37,916 nt of DNA from Obelidium mucronatum (Eukaryota; Chytridiomycota; Chytridiomycetes; Chytridiales; Chytriomycetaceae): assembly GCA_025765595.1 (NCBI GenBank), contig JAIVFH010000259.1:1-37916 (forward strand), written 5' to 3'. Within the stretch, counting starts at the first letter, position 1, and the number at the start of each line of letters is the position of its first letter. Positions 9,728 to 19,586 of the stretch are shown here, one piece after another. The notes beneath the pieces are model-generated. The model saw only the letters and a list, made by a program, of their open reading frames with translations, did no database searches and was not told where the DNA came from. The position numbers and the translations under genes were made by a program.

Positions 9728-9774
9728 GACCGCAGAGAGTCCTAACCTGTCCTGTTTTTTTGTGCCAAATAGAA
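9728..9774 (+). other. Probable 3' end of a 5'-UTR intron of RPL27
   Basis: Two bases before the RPL27 ATG the sequence reads CCTAACCTGTCC, a T-rich run, then CAAATAG. The CTAAC branch-like motif and AG closely resemble the 3' end of the intron inside RPL27 (CCTAACCTCTAC...TTTTTAG). A leader intron is common in ribosomal protein genes. The donor is not identified. Confidence 0.45.
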
Positions 9775-9775
9775 T

Positions 9776-10334
9776 ATGGTCAAGTTCCTTAAGAGTGGAA
9801 AGGTTGTCCTCGTTCTTTCTGGCCGTTACGCTGGAAGAAAGGCCGTCATTGTCAAGAACTTTGACGAAGGTACTGGATCTAAGCCATACCCACACGCCGT
9901 AATTGCCGGAATTGAGCGTTACCCATTGAAGATCACCAAGGGTATGGGACAAAAGAAGATTGCCAAGCGTTCCAAGGTGAAGCCATTCATCAAGACCATC
10001 AACTACAACCACATTCTGCCAACTCGGTACGTAATAGCGTGAAAGAATTATGTTATGGGCAGGGTGTGGTAAATTTGGGCTCAATGAGATGCGTTGCGTG
10101 GTATTGTGGTGGGAGGAGATGTCAAAGTGGCTTGAACTGAAAAGGAAGAACCTAACCTCTACTCTTATATTTTTTAGTTACAACTTTGACCTTGAATTGA
10201 AGTCTGTCCTCACTGCCGAATCCTTCAAGGAGCCATCCCAGCGTGAGACCTCCAAGAAAGCCATCAAGAAGCTTTTGGAAGAGAGATACAACAGCGGAAA
10301 GAACAAGTGGTTCTTCCAGAAGCTCCGTTTCTAA
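9776..10334 (+). CDS. RPL27: 60S ribosomal protein L27 (eL27)
   Basis: Two exons, 9776-10026 and 10178-10334, joined within an Arg codon (CG|T). The intron begins GTACGT and ends TTTTTAG after a CTAAC branch motif. The product is 135 residues, essentially the family length. The N-terminal KOW segment ([20 protein letters not shown]) and the C-terminal end [11 protein letters not shown] are characteristic of eL27. It is a structural protein of the large ribosomal subunit. Codon use is strongly biased (AAG, GTC, GCC), as expected for high expression. The gene is complete and single copy here. Confidence 0.97.
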
Positions 10335-10539
10335 GTCTGCATTTGTTTTGTACCCAAAAGAAGAGGGAGACCCATTAAGCCTTTTTTGTTTTTTTGGATA
10401 CTAGCTTTTGAGTGGAGTTTAGTTGGAAGTGGAGAGTGTGGAGGGCTACACGATGAAAAATTACGCGCGGTGTTTATTTTTCATAATACACTTTGTGTTT
10501 TTGCTTTTAGAGTTCTTTGACTTTGTCTGATTTTCTGTG

Positions 10540-12544
10540 ATGGACGGCACTCAAGCTTACACCACTTCAAGTCGACCCAAAATGCCTGCGCAACAGAGTT
10601 GTGATTCACGTTGACTTGGACTCGTTTTATGCGCAAGTCGAGGTTGGTTTATGCATTCAGGTCATAAGTCTGAGTGTTCTAACTTGAAGTATCAACTGAA
10701 AGCAAGTCCGATTGGGTCTCCCCCGAGAACAACCTCTAGCCGTTCAGCAGTGGCAACTGTTAGTTGCGGTCAACTATGCAGCGCGGGCGAAGGGACTCAA
10801 GAAGGTATGCTGATGGCTGATATTCCCTACTCTTAATTCGGACAGATGTCAACTGTGGCTGAAGCGAAAGCCGCTTGTCCAGAGATAATGCTGGTTCATA
10901 CTGCTTCGATTGCAAACGGGGACACTGAGGCCAGGTACCATCCAGACCCAAAGTATGACACACACAAGATATCGCTGGATGTCTACAGGCACGCTTCAAA
11001 AAAGATTATGGAGTTGCTTTCAAGGTATTATTAGTGCTTATACGCTCTGTATTCTGGTGCTTAAGGGTCATTCATTCCTCAGGTTCTCACCAAAGTTTCA
11101 ACGAGCTTCAGTGGACGAAGCGTATCTCGACATGACAGACATTGTTAACGCAAAAATCAACGAAATGCACTCTGAAGGTCGTATATCGATGGATGAAACC
11201 TCGAATATGCCGATTGTCGACTGGACATCATGTCCAGGAACAATTGTTGGTCTCACGGATGGAGCAGAGCCCCCGGCGCAACCCCTTACAACTCTGGGCT
11301 GGGGAGACCTGCAACTGCGTATTGGTTCGGACTTGTGTACAGATATCCGTGCTGCTGTTGCCAATGAACTTCACTATACCTGCTCCGCTGGAATCTCCCA
11401 CAACAAAACTCTCTCCAAACTGTGCAGCGCTCTCAACAAACCAGATAAACAAACGATTCTTCTGCATGACCATGTCCTGTCGTTCTTACAGCCTCTGCCA
11501 TTCCAAAAGATCAAGAATCTGGGAGGGAAACTAGGAACAGAGATTGAAGACATTTGGAACGTGGAAACGTGTGGTCAAGTGTGGCAGATTCCCTTGGCGA
11601 CGCTCCAACTGAAGCTTGGAGAGGCTAGTGGGATGTGGGTACATGATATTGTTCGGGGTGTATGTGCAGAAGCCGTGATGCAAACACAGTTGCAAAAGTC
11701 TATTGGAGCCAACAAAGCCTTCAGGAATCCACCTTTGAAATCAATGGAGGATGTTTTCAAGTGGATTGAAGTTTTGGCTTGCGAAATCTTTCTACGGTTG
11801 AAAGAAGAATATGAAACAAACACCAGGTAAACTATTGACACTAATAAGTTTCGTAAGAATCTAAATTCATTACCTTCATTCACCATAAGATGGCCAAAGT
11901 CATTTTCAATGTCGTACCGGATAGAGAACCGACAAACCATTGCAAAATCGGCACCTATGCCATCTCGTTTGAGAACAGTTGCTCCGGACATATTAGCAAA
12001 ACTTGCACTTTCTCTGATGGGCTCTCAATCCATTGTTCCATGTAGAGCCTTGTCGCTGGGATGCAACTCCTTCATCAAAGAGGATGCCAATGCCATGTCT
12101 GTTGCAAAGTTCTTCAAAAAAGTCGACGACGCGATCCCACTTGGCGAGCACCCACCTATTTTGCAAGATCGGCCAACTGATGGTGCAATTTCGGACGTTG
12201 CGGAAAACTGTACCGATACATTCCTTTTGGACGTTGATATCCAAGAACAGGAGAGTATTTTAAAGACTTTCGAAGCTGATGAGACGGATCATTGCATTCA
12301 ATGCGATAAATGTAAACAGTTTGTGAAGGCCGATGATGTTTCATTGGAGGAACATCAAGATTTCCACGTTGCAATGACGCTACACCGAGAAATCACGGCT
12401 GATGTATTGAATGCGGGTAGAGGGAGTGGACTCGGCAAAAAGAAATCCGAAAAAGGCAAGCAACTGCTGCAGTCAGCAAGGAAGAAACCAAAGACAGACA
12501 ATTGTGTTGGGTCTGAGATAACTAACTTTTTCAAACCAAAGTGA
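10540..12544 (+). CDS. RAD30: DNA polymerase eta (Rad30-type Y-family translesion polymerase)
   Basis: Exons end/start at ?-10642, 10703-10804, 10846-11024, 11083-11826 and 11890-12544, giving about 590 residues. Y-family motifs are clear: VVIHVDLDSFYAQVE with the metal-binding Asp, QPLAVQQWQ, VAVNYAAR, and ASVDEAYLD with the Asp-Glu pair. Near the C-terminus a UBZ ubiquitin-binding finger (CIQCDKC ... HQDFH) and a terminal PIP-box-like EITNFFKPK for PCNA identify eta rather than kappa or iota. It bypasses UV and other DNA lesions in the nucleus. The start is unresolved: ATG 10540 and ATG 10582 are one frame off the VVIHVDLD frame, which has no ATG after the TGA at 10538. Either an upstream exon or a one-base error is needed. 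Confidence 0.93.
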
Positions 12545-12555
12545 TATTCAAAAAA

Positions 12556-12561
12556 AATAAA
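12556..12561 (+). terminator. AATAAA poly(A) signal of polymerase eta gene
   Basis: AATAAA 12 bp after the stop codon of the polymerase eta gene and 79 bp before the next ATG. Very tight spacing. Confidence 0.5.
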
Positions 12562-12639
12562 TAGCTGCTATGCATATATCTTTATTTACCCAAGAATGAC
12601 GGTTGGGAAAAAAATCGGAGTTTGGCCTTTTCAAACAAA

Positions 12640-14490
12640 ATGCTCCCTCAAGAAGTGGTCGAAGAGATACTCATTCATCTTCCAATCGATGAGAATTTGA
12701 CTTCAGTTGCGTTTGCATCAAGATGGATATTTGCCCAACTCCTCTTCGACATTAAGTTTGCACACATGCACATCCGCCATCTGATTCGAGCCGACCAGAA
12801 TCTACCTACATTCAAAGACGCTCATCTTCAGTGGGCCATAATTCCGACCAGCTACCAAGCCCTCTTTTACTGCTGTCTCGCAGGATGTGATTTTGACATG
12901 GACCAAGGGCGCTGGCACTTCAATAAACTGCCTTCTCTTAAGGCCAAGCAATTTGTTGAAGACCTCCAAAAGTACCCACGGCTATGGACGTTGGAGTCAA
13001 AACACGCGACCCTCTATTATGCATCCCGAAACAATCAACCGGACGCAGTAAGGCTCTTGCTTCGGGATCCGCTTGTAGATGCTGGATTTCACGACAATAT
13101 TTGCATTCAAAATGCGTCCGAATATGGGAATCTTGAACTCGTTCAAATGCTTTTGGAATCAGAAAATGTGAATCCTGGAGCGGATTCAAACCATGCTATT
13201 CGACATGCATCGAAGAATAACCATGCAAGGGTGGTTAAACTTCTACTTGAGTCAGGGAAAGTGAATCCAGGAGACTGCAACAATCAAGCCATCAGATGGG
13301 CGGCAGCAAATGGTTGTAAAGAAATCATCAAAGTCTTGCTTGAATCTGGAAAAGTTGATCCGGCAACCAGCTTCAACGAACCCATCAAAACGGCGTCCGA
13401 GAATGGCCATGCGGGAGTTGTTAAACTGTTGCTGGAATCTGGAAAGGTGGATCCAGCGGTGGAGAGCAACTGGGCCATCCGAATTGCGTCAATCAATGGT
13501 CACGATGAAGTGGTTCGGCTGCTGCTGGAGTCAAACAAAGCGGATCCGGCCGCTAGAGATAACGAAGCTATCAAAGCAGCATCTAAGAATGGCCATGCTC
13601 AAGTCGTCAAACTGTTGTTGGAATCTGGAAAGGTGGATCCGGCAGCGGATAATGACTTTGCAATCTGTCTCGCGGCAGAGAACGGGTATGACGAAATCGT
13701 AAAGCTTCTTCTTGCTTGTGATAGTGTCAATCCAGCAGCGCGTGACAACTATCCCATACAATTCGCATCTGAGAATGGCCATACAAAAGTTGTTAGGCTG
13801 CTTCTGGAATCTGGAAAAGTGGATCCAAATGCGAATAACGACTTTGCAATCTGTCTTGCGGCAGAGGACGGGTATGAAGAAATCGTAAAGCTTCTTCTTG
13901 CTTGTGATAGTGTCAATCCAGCAGCGCGTGACAACTATCCCATACAATTCGCATCTGAGAATGGCCATACAAAAGTTGTTAGGCTGCTTCTGGAATCTGG
14001 AAAAGTGGATCCAAATGCGAATAACGACTTTGCAATCTGTCTTGCGGCAGAGGACGGGTATGAAGAAATCGTAAAGCCTCTTCTTGCTTGTGAGAATGTC
14101 AATCCAACAGCGCTTGACCACTATCCCATACAATTTGCATCAAGAAACGGACACTCAAGAGTACTTAAGCTGCTTCTGGAATCTGGAAATGTGGATCCAG
14201 CTACAAATAATAACTTTCCAATCAAAATTGCCTCCGAGAATGGCCATGCGGGCGTTGTCAAACTGTTGCTGGAATCTGGAAAGGTGGATCCGGCGATGGA
14301 TAGCAACTGGGCCATCAGAATTGCGTCAATCAACGGTCACGATGAAGTAGTTCGGCTGCTGCTTGAGTCCAACAAAGTGGATCCGGCCGCTGAAGATAAC
14401 GAAGCTATCAAAAAAGCATCTGAGTATGGCCATACGAAAGTCGTCCAACTGCTTCTTGAATCCCTAAAGGTTGACTCAACAGGCGCGTAA
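12640..14490 (+). CDS. F-box/ankyrin repeat protein (copy 4), longest intact frame
   Basis: ATG 12640, 616 residues, no introns. Residues 1-45 are F-box-like (LPQEVVEEILIHLPIDENLTSVAFASRW), then a linker with paired aromatic/Cys motifs (SYQALFYCC, LPSLKAKQFV). From about residue 130 there are roughly 15 ankyrin units with an exact 31-residue period (LLLESGKVDPAADNDFAICLA...NGH-EVV). F-box proteins link substrates to Skp1-Cul1 ubiquitin ligases; ankyrin stacks bind the substrate. Both roles are inferred. Units 13693-13878 and 13879-14064 are identical. A one-base insertion (CAGGCGCG versus expected CAGCGCG near 14481) ends the frame at 14490, while ankyrin coding continues downstream. The protein therefore lacks its original C-terminus. 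Confidence 0.88.
   Translation: MLPQEVVEEILIHLPIDENLTSVAFASRWIFAQLLFDIKFAHMHIRHLIRADQNLPTFKDAHLQWAIIPTSYQALFYCCLAGCDFDMDQGRWHFNKLPSLKAKQFVEDLQKYPRLWTLESKHATLYYASRNNQPDAVRLLLRDPLVDAGFHDNICIQNASEYGNLELVQMLLESENVNPGADSNHAIRHASKNNHARVVKLLLESGKVNPGDCNNQAIRWAAANGCKEIIKVLLESGKVDPATSFNEPIKTASENGHAGVVKLLLESGKVDPAVESNWAIRIASINGHDEVVRLLLESNKADPAARDNEAIKAASKNGHAQVVKLLLESGKVDPAADNDFAICLAAENGYDEIVKLLLACDSVNPAARDNYPIQFASENGHTKVVRLLLESGKVDPNANNDFAICLAAEDGYEEIVKLLLACDSVNPAARDNYPIQFASENGHTKVVRLLLESGKVDPNANNDFAICLAAEDGYEEIVKPLLACENVNPTALDHYPIQFASRNGHSRVLKLLLESGNVDPATNNNFPIKIASENGHAGVVKLLLESGKVDPAMDSNWAIRIASINGHDEVVRLLLESNKVDPAAEDNEAIKKASEYGHTKVVQLLLESLKVDSTGA
13693..14064 (+). repeat. Exact 186-bp tandem duplication (two ankyrin units)
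   Basis: 13693-13878 and 13879-14064 appear identical over all 186 bases (2 x 93 bp, two ankyrin units). The third related stretch from 14065 matches only briefly before diverging. In-frame unit duplication with no substitutions indicates a very recent event or homogenisation. Confidence 0.92.
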
Positions 14491-14947
14491 AAACTATGCC
14501 TTGCGATGGGCTTGCTGTTACGGTCACACAAGTATTGTTAAACTCATTCTTGAATTGGGAGAAGTGGATCCAGCAGCCCACAATAACGACTGCATCACAC
14601 AAGCCTGCAGCAAATGGACACGCATCTGTCGTTCAACTGTTGCTGGAGTCTGGAAAAGTGGATCCAACTGTAACCTGATAATTTTGCCTTTCGTGCCGCA
14701 GCTGAAAATGGTCACGTAGAAGTTGTCAAATGTCCTTCTTGTGTGTGGAAGGGTGGATCCAGCAGCAAAAAACAACTTTGCGATTCGATGGGCATCACGT
14801 TGGGGGCATATTGACGTTGTTCGCGTACTTTTGGAATCAGGAAGAGTGGATCCCACTGCTGATGAGGACTATGCCCTTCGATGGGCTCTTTCGAATGAGC
14901 ATGACAATGTTGTTGAACTGCTGCAAACTTTTGCTGAAAGAAAATAA
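14491..14947 (+). pseudogene. Decayed 3' ankyrin portion of copy 4
   Basis: Directly after the stop at 14490, ankyrin coding resumes one frame over (KNYALRWACCYGH...). It shifts again near 14598 and stops (TGA, TAA) near 14678. It continues as NFAFRAAAENGHVEVV, shifts again around 14730, and ends as VVELLQTFAERK with a TAA at 14945-14947. VVELLQ is also where the ankyrin domain of the copy at 23498 ends, so this is the natural C-terminus of the ancestral gene. A poly(A) signal follows at 14971-14976. Confidence 0.8.
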
Positions 14948-14970
14948 TTGTGAATTATATATTATCTGTA

Positions 14971-14976
14971 AATAAA
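14971..14976 (+). terminator. AATAAA poly(A) signal
   Basis: AATAAA 24 bp beyond the ancestral stop of F-box/ankyrin copy 4. Confidence 0.45.
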
Positions 14977-15031
14977 CTAACCGTCAGAGGACGGGAACTT
15001 TGGAATTGTGGAATCGTATAAAAATAACGAC

Positions 15032-16833
15032 ATGAAGATAGTTGAACACCCGATCTTCCGGAAGAAGCAGCGACCATGGCGCGAAATAATAGCTGCATTT
15101 ATTGCGACTGCTTTGCTTCTTTCTATGGTCAGATGGGAGCAAGCAGAAACCCTGAATTCTTGTTGCAGTGGCGTTAACTGGGATGCCCTCTCGGCCGAGC
15201 TAGACGCTGTTAGAAATGGCTGGAAGGCTCCTGGTCTGGCTGTCGGAGTGGTCAGCAATGGGAAACTTGTGTATAGCAAGGGCTTTGGGGTTCGTAATGA
15301 GCATGGTGATCCAGTCACTTCCGAAACCCTGTTTCAAATCGGGTCAACGACAAAGGTATCGGCTGAATACCTTTTTTATTTTTACTTCCTTAAAAAAAAA
15401 CTAATATTCAGTTCAGGCATTCACGTCGTTTCGCGTTTGGTACGCTTGTGGACGAAAACAGAATTTCGTGGGACACAAAAGTGACCAATGTTTCAACGGT
15501 GCAGTTTCAAGACCCTGTGGCCAACAAGTATGCGAACTTCATCGACATCATGTCTCACCGAACAGGCCTTCCACGCCATGATCTGCTTTTTTTCATTTCA
15601 AAGTCTGTTGAAGACATCAACTCAAAAATCAAATATCTGCAACCTTCAAAAGAGTTCCGGGAAGTGTATCAATACAACAATCATATGTTTGATCTTGCGG
15701 GATCTATTGCTGGGAAGGTTTATGGTGCCACTTGGGGGAAGCTGGTACAAGATCGGATTCTGAAGCCATTGGGAATGATAAACACGGAAACAGATATCAG
15801 TTTGATGGAAACTCATAAAGATCATTCGAGGGGATTTAGGTATCTCAATGAGAAGCTTGTTCCGTTTGAGTATGAAAAACGCGGAGGATTGGTTGAGAAT
15901 GAAGAGCCTGATGGCTCAATGGTTAGCAACATTGAGGATTGTAAGATGATCTGTTTTTAATATTTTATTTAAGTTGCTGAATTGAATACTGATTACATTT
16001 CTGGCAGTGGCAAAATGGGTAACTTTGATTAACAACAGGGGAGTTGATGTTAAAGGAACTCGCCTAATATCTGAGGATCAATTCAACCAAATTATGAGCC
16101 GCCATACTCCAATGAATATTCGACGGAAAGGATCCGGGAACAACCCTGTTCAATTATCGGCATGTAAGTTGACTTTTCTTGCCGATGTTGAATTGTAAAT
16201 TATTTCTCTTCAGATGGCCTGGCTTGGATAATTGAAAGCTATCGTGGAATCTCACGAATCGAACATGGTGGCGCTGTTATGGGATTTAGAGCTCAAATCA
16301 GCACGTATCCAACCCAGAAATTTGCCGTTATTGCCTTGTCAAACTTGGATGGCTCTCCTGTTGTTGATATTGCAAGTAACATCATGACCGATCGTATTCT
16401 GTTTCCAAACGTTGCGTATGATTGGAGCAGTGAATACAGAAGCTTGATGGACGAAAGAAAGCGACATCAAGCTGAAGATAGATCAAGAGCTATACGCACC
16501 CGAAAGAACGGCACTCTTCCCACATTGTCTTATGACAAGTATACTGGTGCATTCCAGCACCAAGCCTACGGCTTAATTCAGTTGAAAAAATTCAGCAACA
16601 ATGGAACTTCCGCGTTTTCTTGGTCTGCTGACTTTGAAACTCCAGCACGCATAAATGGCATCGTTGGGCATTGGGAAGAAGACGTGTTTGGAGTATTTGA
16701 AGCTGAAATTATCGATTACAAGGACTACGAAGTTCCAACATTTCGTTTTGAGTTTCAAAGTGGGAGGGCGGATGAGTTTCTGGTCCAAGTGGAGGAAGGC
16801 GTGGCACCGGTCTTGTTTGAACGTGTTGTTTAA
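15032..16833 (+). CDS. Beta-lactamase-like serine hydrolase, membrane anchored
   Basis: Exons 15032-15355, 15412-15940, 16008-16163 and 16214-16833, about 542 residues. A short basic N-terminus followed by IIAAFIATALLLSMV looks like a signal anchor. The class C beta-lactamase/esterase triad is present: STTK at residues 105-108 (nucleophile Ser and Lys), YNN near 196 and HGG near 354. Eukaryotic relatives (LACTB-like, fungal transesterases) hydrolyse or transfer acyl groups; the substrate here is unknown. Exon 2 has an oddity. The family expects AFTSFAFGTLVDE straight after STTK, and the DNA (GCATTCACGTCGTTT, extra C, GCGTTTGG) encodes this only with one base removed. Using the earlier acceptor at 15411 keeps the frame open but gives FRHSRRFAFG. 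Either an unusual local sequence or a one-base error. Confidence 0.88.
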
Positions 16834-16852
16834 AAAGTTAAACCAAAAAAAT

Positions 16853-18070
16853 ATGATGAGTTTGCCTTTGTTTATTTTTGACACCGCTTTCGCATCGCCA
16901 AAGACTCTTTCAAAGCAGAGATTGATGCAGCAAAATCACGCGGCTGGAAAGGCGTGCCTGCAAACTAACACGCGCTCCGTGCTACTTTGTGCCGTGGCTT
17001 GCCCACCGAAACCGAGAGCCTTTCAGCTGCGAGCCTTCAAGCATCTGCCATCTGAGAAAGCCGCTGTGTTATTCCAAAATACTTTGCCTTTAACCGCACT
17101 GGTTCCGTTTAAGCACCAAGGACCCTGTGCTTCGGGCTGTCTCACGAAACAACCAGGCTGCGATGGTATTGCTGCGAGATGGTCAGGTGAATCCCGCCTC
17201 TCGTTAAGTGGCTGTCTTCGATTCGCGGCCCGTTTCGGGGAAGTGCAAGTGCTTCAACGTTTGTTACGCGATAAGTCAAAGGGAGTTGATCCAGCGGCCA
17301 AACTGCCTCGAACAAAGGGAATTTGGAAATAGTTCGAATTTTACTTGAATCAGGGAAGGTTGATCAATAGTGCCTTAGTAAGACTTGCGTTTAAAAATGG
17401 CCATACGGAGGTAAAAGTTTACGTCAAGTATGTCAACAGTATTCTACTTACATGCAAAAGTTAGACAAGCAGCTATTGTTGATCTTCTACTTCAATAACA
17501 AAATCTTGATTTATCAATTGATGACTATCGCTGCCTTCGATCTGTATTAGAGCGCGGTCATGCGTCTGCTGTTGGAAACTGGAAGAGTGAAACCTGTCGC
17601 GTTTCGCAACTTCTCAATTCGAAACACGGGCATTTCGTAGCAGTCAAATTGTTTCCTGCGGCAGGCCGCAGAATTCGGAAGACGGCTGAAAATGGGCATG
17701 AGGAAGTCTTCAAGTGGAAAAGGTGAATCCTGGCGCCAAAAAGAACTACGCGACTCGATACACTTCAAAGCTTGGGTACGAGGCGGCCGGTAATGGGATG
17801 GGACGTACCTGTACGCGTTCGAACGCGTTGTATATCATCGGTGCAATCCGCCACAGCTCCGGAAACCGGATATGGGACAGGGATGGGACAGGGCGAAGTC
17901 GTTAAATTGCCACCTGAATCGGGAAAGGTGGATCCGACAGCAAACATAAACTACGCCATTAGATTGGAGGCAGAAAATGGGCACGTGGCATATTGTCCAG
18001 CCATTTCTTGATCAGGGAAACTGGATCCTGCGATAGTTGATAAGTACGCGATTGAAGAAGGGGGTCTAAG
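16853..18070 (+). pseudogene. F-box/ankyrin copy 5, highly decayed
   Basis: Remnants of the family are scattered through this stretch: DTAFASPKTLSKQRL (F-box block), HLPSEKAAVLFQ (linker), RFAARFGEVQVLQRLLRDKSK, then disconnected ankyrin pieces: IVRILLESGKVD near 17330, VNPGAKKNYATRYTSKLGYE near 17725-17785, SGKVDPTANINYAIRLEAENGH near 17920-17990 and LDPAIVDKYAI near 18020-18055. Frameshifts and stops are everywhere, and an unrelated GC-rich block sits at about 17776-17885. The oldest-looking copy in the window. A 562-bp inverted-repeat element follows immediately. Confidence 0.7.
17776..17885. other. GC-rich insertion with 16-bp palindrome inside ankyrin remnant
   Basis: Between KLGYE and GEVVKL of the ankyrin remnant lie about 110 bases unlike the family. 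They include a perfect palindrome ACGCGTTCGAACGCGT (17813-17828) and G-rich direct repeats (TGGGATGGGAC, TATGGGACAGGGATGGGAC). Origin unknown; possibly a small insertion. Confidence 0.4.
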
Positions 18071-18088
18071 TTAAATGTCTCCAAATTA

Positions 18089-18650
18089 TTGTGAGTGCAG
18101 CGCAAAATCCAATTTTGGAGCAAATCATTTGCGCTCCGATTATTCCGAAATCTTGCCCACCATTTGCGCGCTCGCTTCCCAGCCCACCCCCCATCATTCA
18201 ATCAACGCCAAATCGTGCTAAATTGTCATAACATTGTCTTACAATAATAATTCTTGTCTGAATCCCTGGATTATCTGCTGAAGACGATGAGTTTTATTAG
18301 GCAAGGGCAATTCCTGCTTGCAAAATAATTGAGCCCACAATGCAACTAATAATTGGGAAATGGAGTGCTAAAATAAAGATGAAGATTGACAGAATTACAT
18401 TGTATTTATTAAATATCTACCGGCGGAAGTTGAAGTCTATAAATAGAAACACCCAAACACAACAAATATGGATCGAAGTCACATATCAATACGAAGCTTG
18501 TATTTTTTCCTCTATGTTGGCAAGGGTCTGGTGCGGCGGCGATGCATGGATCAGCGATGGTAGTGGATAGCGCAATCGGAACAACCGGGCGCAAATAAAA
18601 ATGTGCGCAAATGATTTGCTCCAAAATTGGATTTTGCGCTGCGCTCACAA
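18089..18650. mobile_element. MITE-like element with 46-bp terminal inverted repeats at a TA site
   Basis: 18089-18134 (starts TTGTGAGTGCAGCGCAAAAT) and 18605-18650 are reverse complements with a single mismatch. TA lies directly outside both ends (18087-18088 and 18651-18652). The interior of about 470 bp has no convincing coding frame. Past the perfect ends the arms stay loosely similar (CCGATTATTCCG versus CCGGTTGTTCCG). Size, inverted ends and TA duplication fit a non-autonomous Tc1/mariner-type MITE. No transposase for it is seen in the window. Confidence 0.85.
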
Positions 18651-18652
18651 TA

Positions 18653-19586
18653 TGTCGCGGTGTTTAAAACAACAGTGGTCTCTTCGCTGAATATGAAATG
18701 AGAGTAAGTGACAGCAAAGTCGACTCCTTGAGACCTACTCGAAGAATCTTAAACCATTCGCGATCTAAACGCTTAAATTGTAAAACTAATTTATTGCAAT
18801 CACGACAATACATAAGACATTATGAAGAATTCCCTTGACCTGTTGAGAAACGATAGATAAGCAACAATTCGAAACAAAGTGAGATGCAAATAACACGATA
18901 GCAGCTAAGCAGTTCTCAGTAAAGTTGACATTCGACACAATTATGTGCTGTACAAGGTGCACACTTCCGTCCGCCCGTCAACACATATCATCATAGAACA
19001 ATTGCAAGACGGGAAAAGTATGTCTACCTTGAGAAAAGAGAGCAGTGACCACGATCATTTAACAAACCTATAATCGATTGGAATTTATTGTTAGCTATCG
19101 ATTCAACAGGGTTTGTGAGAGGGTGTTTTAAGCGGGGCGGAGGATCCTCAGGCAAGGCTGAAACTATTATGATCGACATGGGGTGTTCCGCCGATGAATA
19201 TATAATATGTCATAGTTGTCATCGCTGGTACAAACGAGATGGAAGGGGTTGCAGGTGTTAAACTGGAACATACCTGATTTTTGAAAAGTTGAAAAAAGAA
19301 AAAAGAAACGCAACAACGATGTATACTGACTATTCTCGGGTCTTTATAGAGATAAACTCAAAGACTTCCTTGATATGCAAGAGTCGTTATTATTAAGAAT
19401 TGTCTTATTTTTTGAAACTCCGATGGGCGGGTTGGGTTGGGCCTTCCCTGGAATTACCCCCTGTCAAAAAAAACAAGCTTCCCGCCTTTTGTATGGGAGA
19501 AGACCCCTCGAAGATAATTCCCACTATAGATATTTGCCCACAAATACATAGCAACTCCTCTCGTTGAATTGCCGACCCATACAAAA
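18653..19586. other. Intergenic region upstream of the cyclin gene
   Basis: About 930 bp with no supported gene. It is AT-rich with runs of A (around 19290-19310) and two ATCGAT sites (19074-19103). The last ~170 bp before ATG 19587 should hold the cyclin promoter. I found no tRNA, rRNA or repeat here. Confidence 0.5.

Noticed and set aside
13531..14133. Long minus-strand frame opposite the ankyrin repeats of copy 4
   Set aside because: A shadow of the 93-bp periodic coding strand; the tandem repetition mirrors the sense repeats exactly.
18340..18570. Open frame inside the inverted-repeat element as a transposase
   Set aside because: 77 codons, no DDE-type motif, overlapped by an opposite-strand frame of similar length. 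The element looks non-coding.
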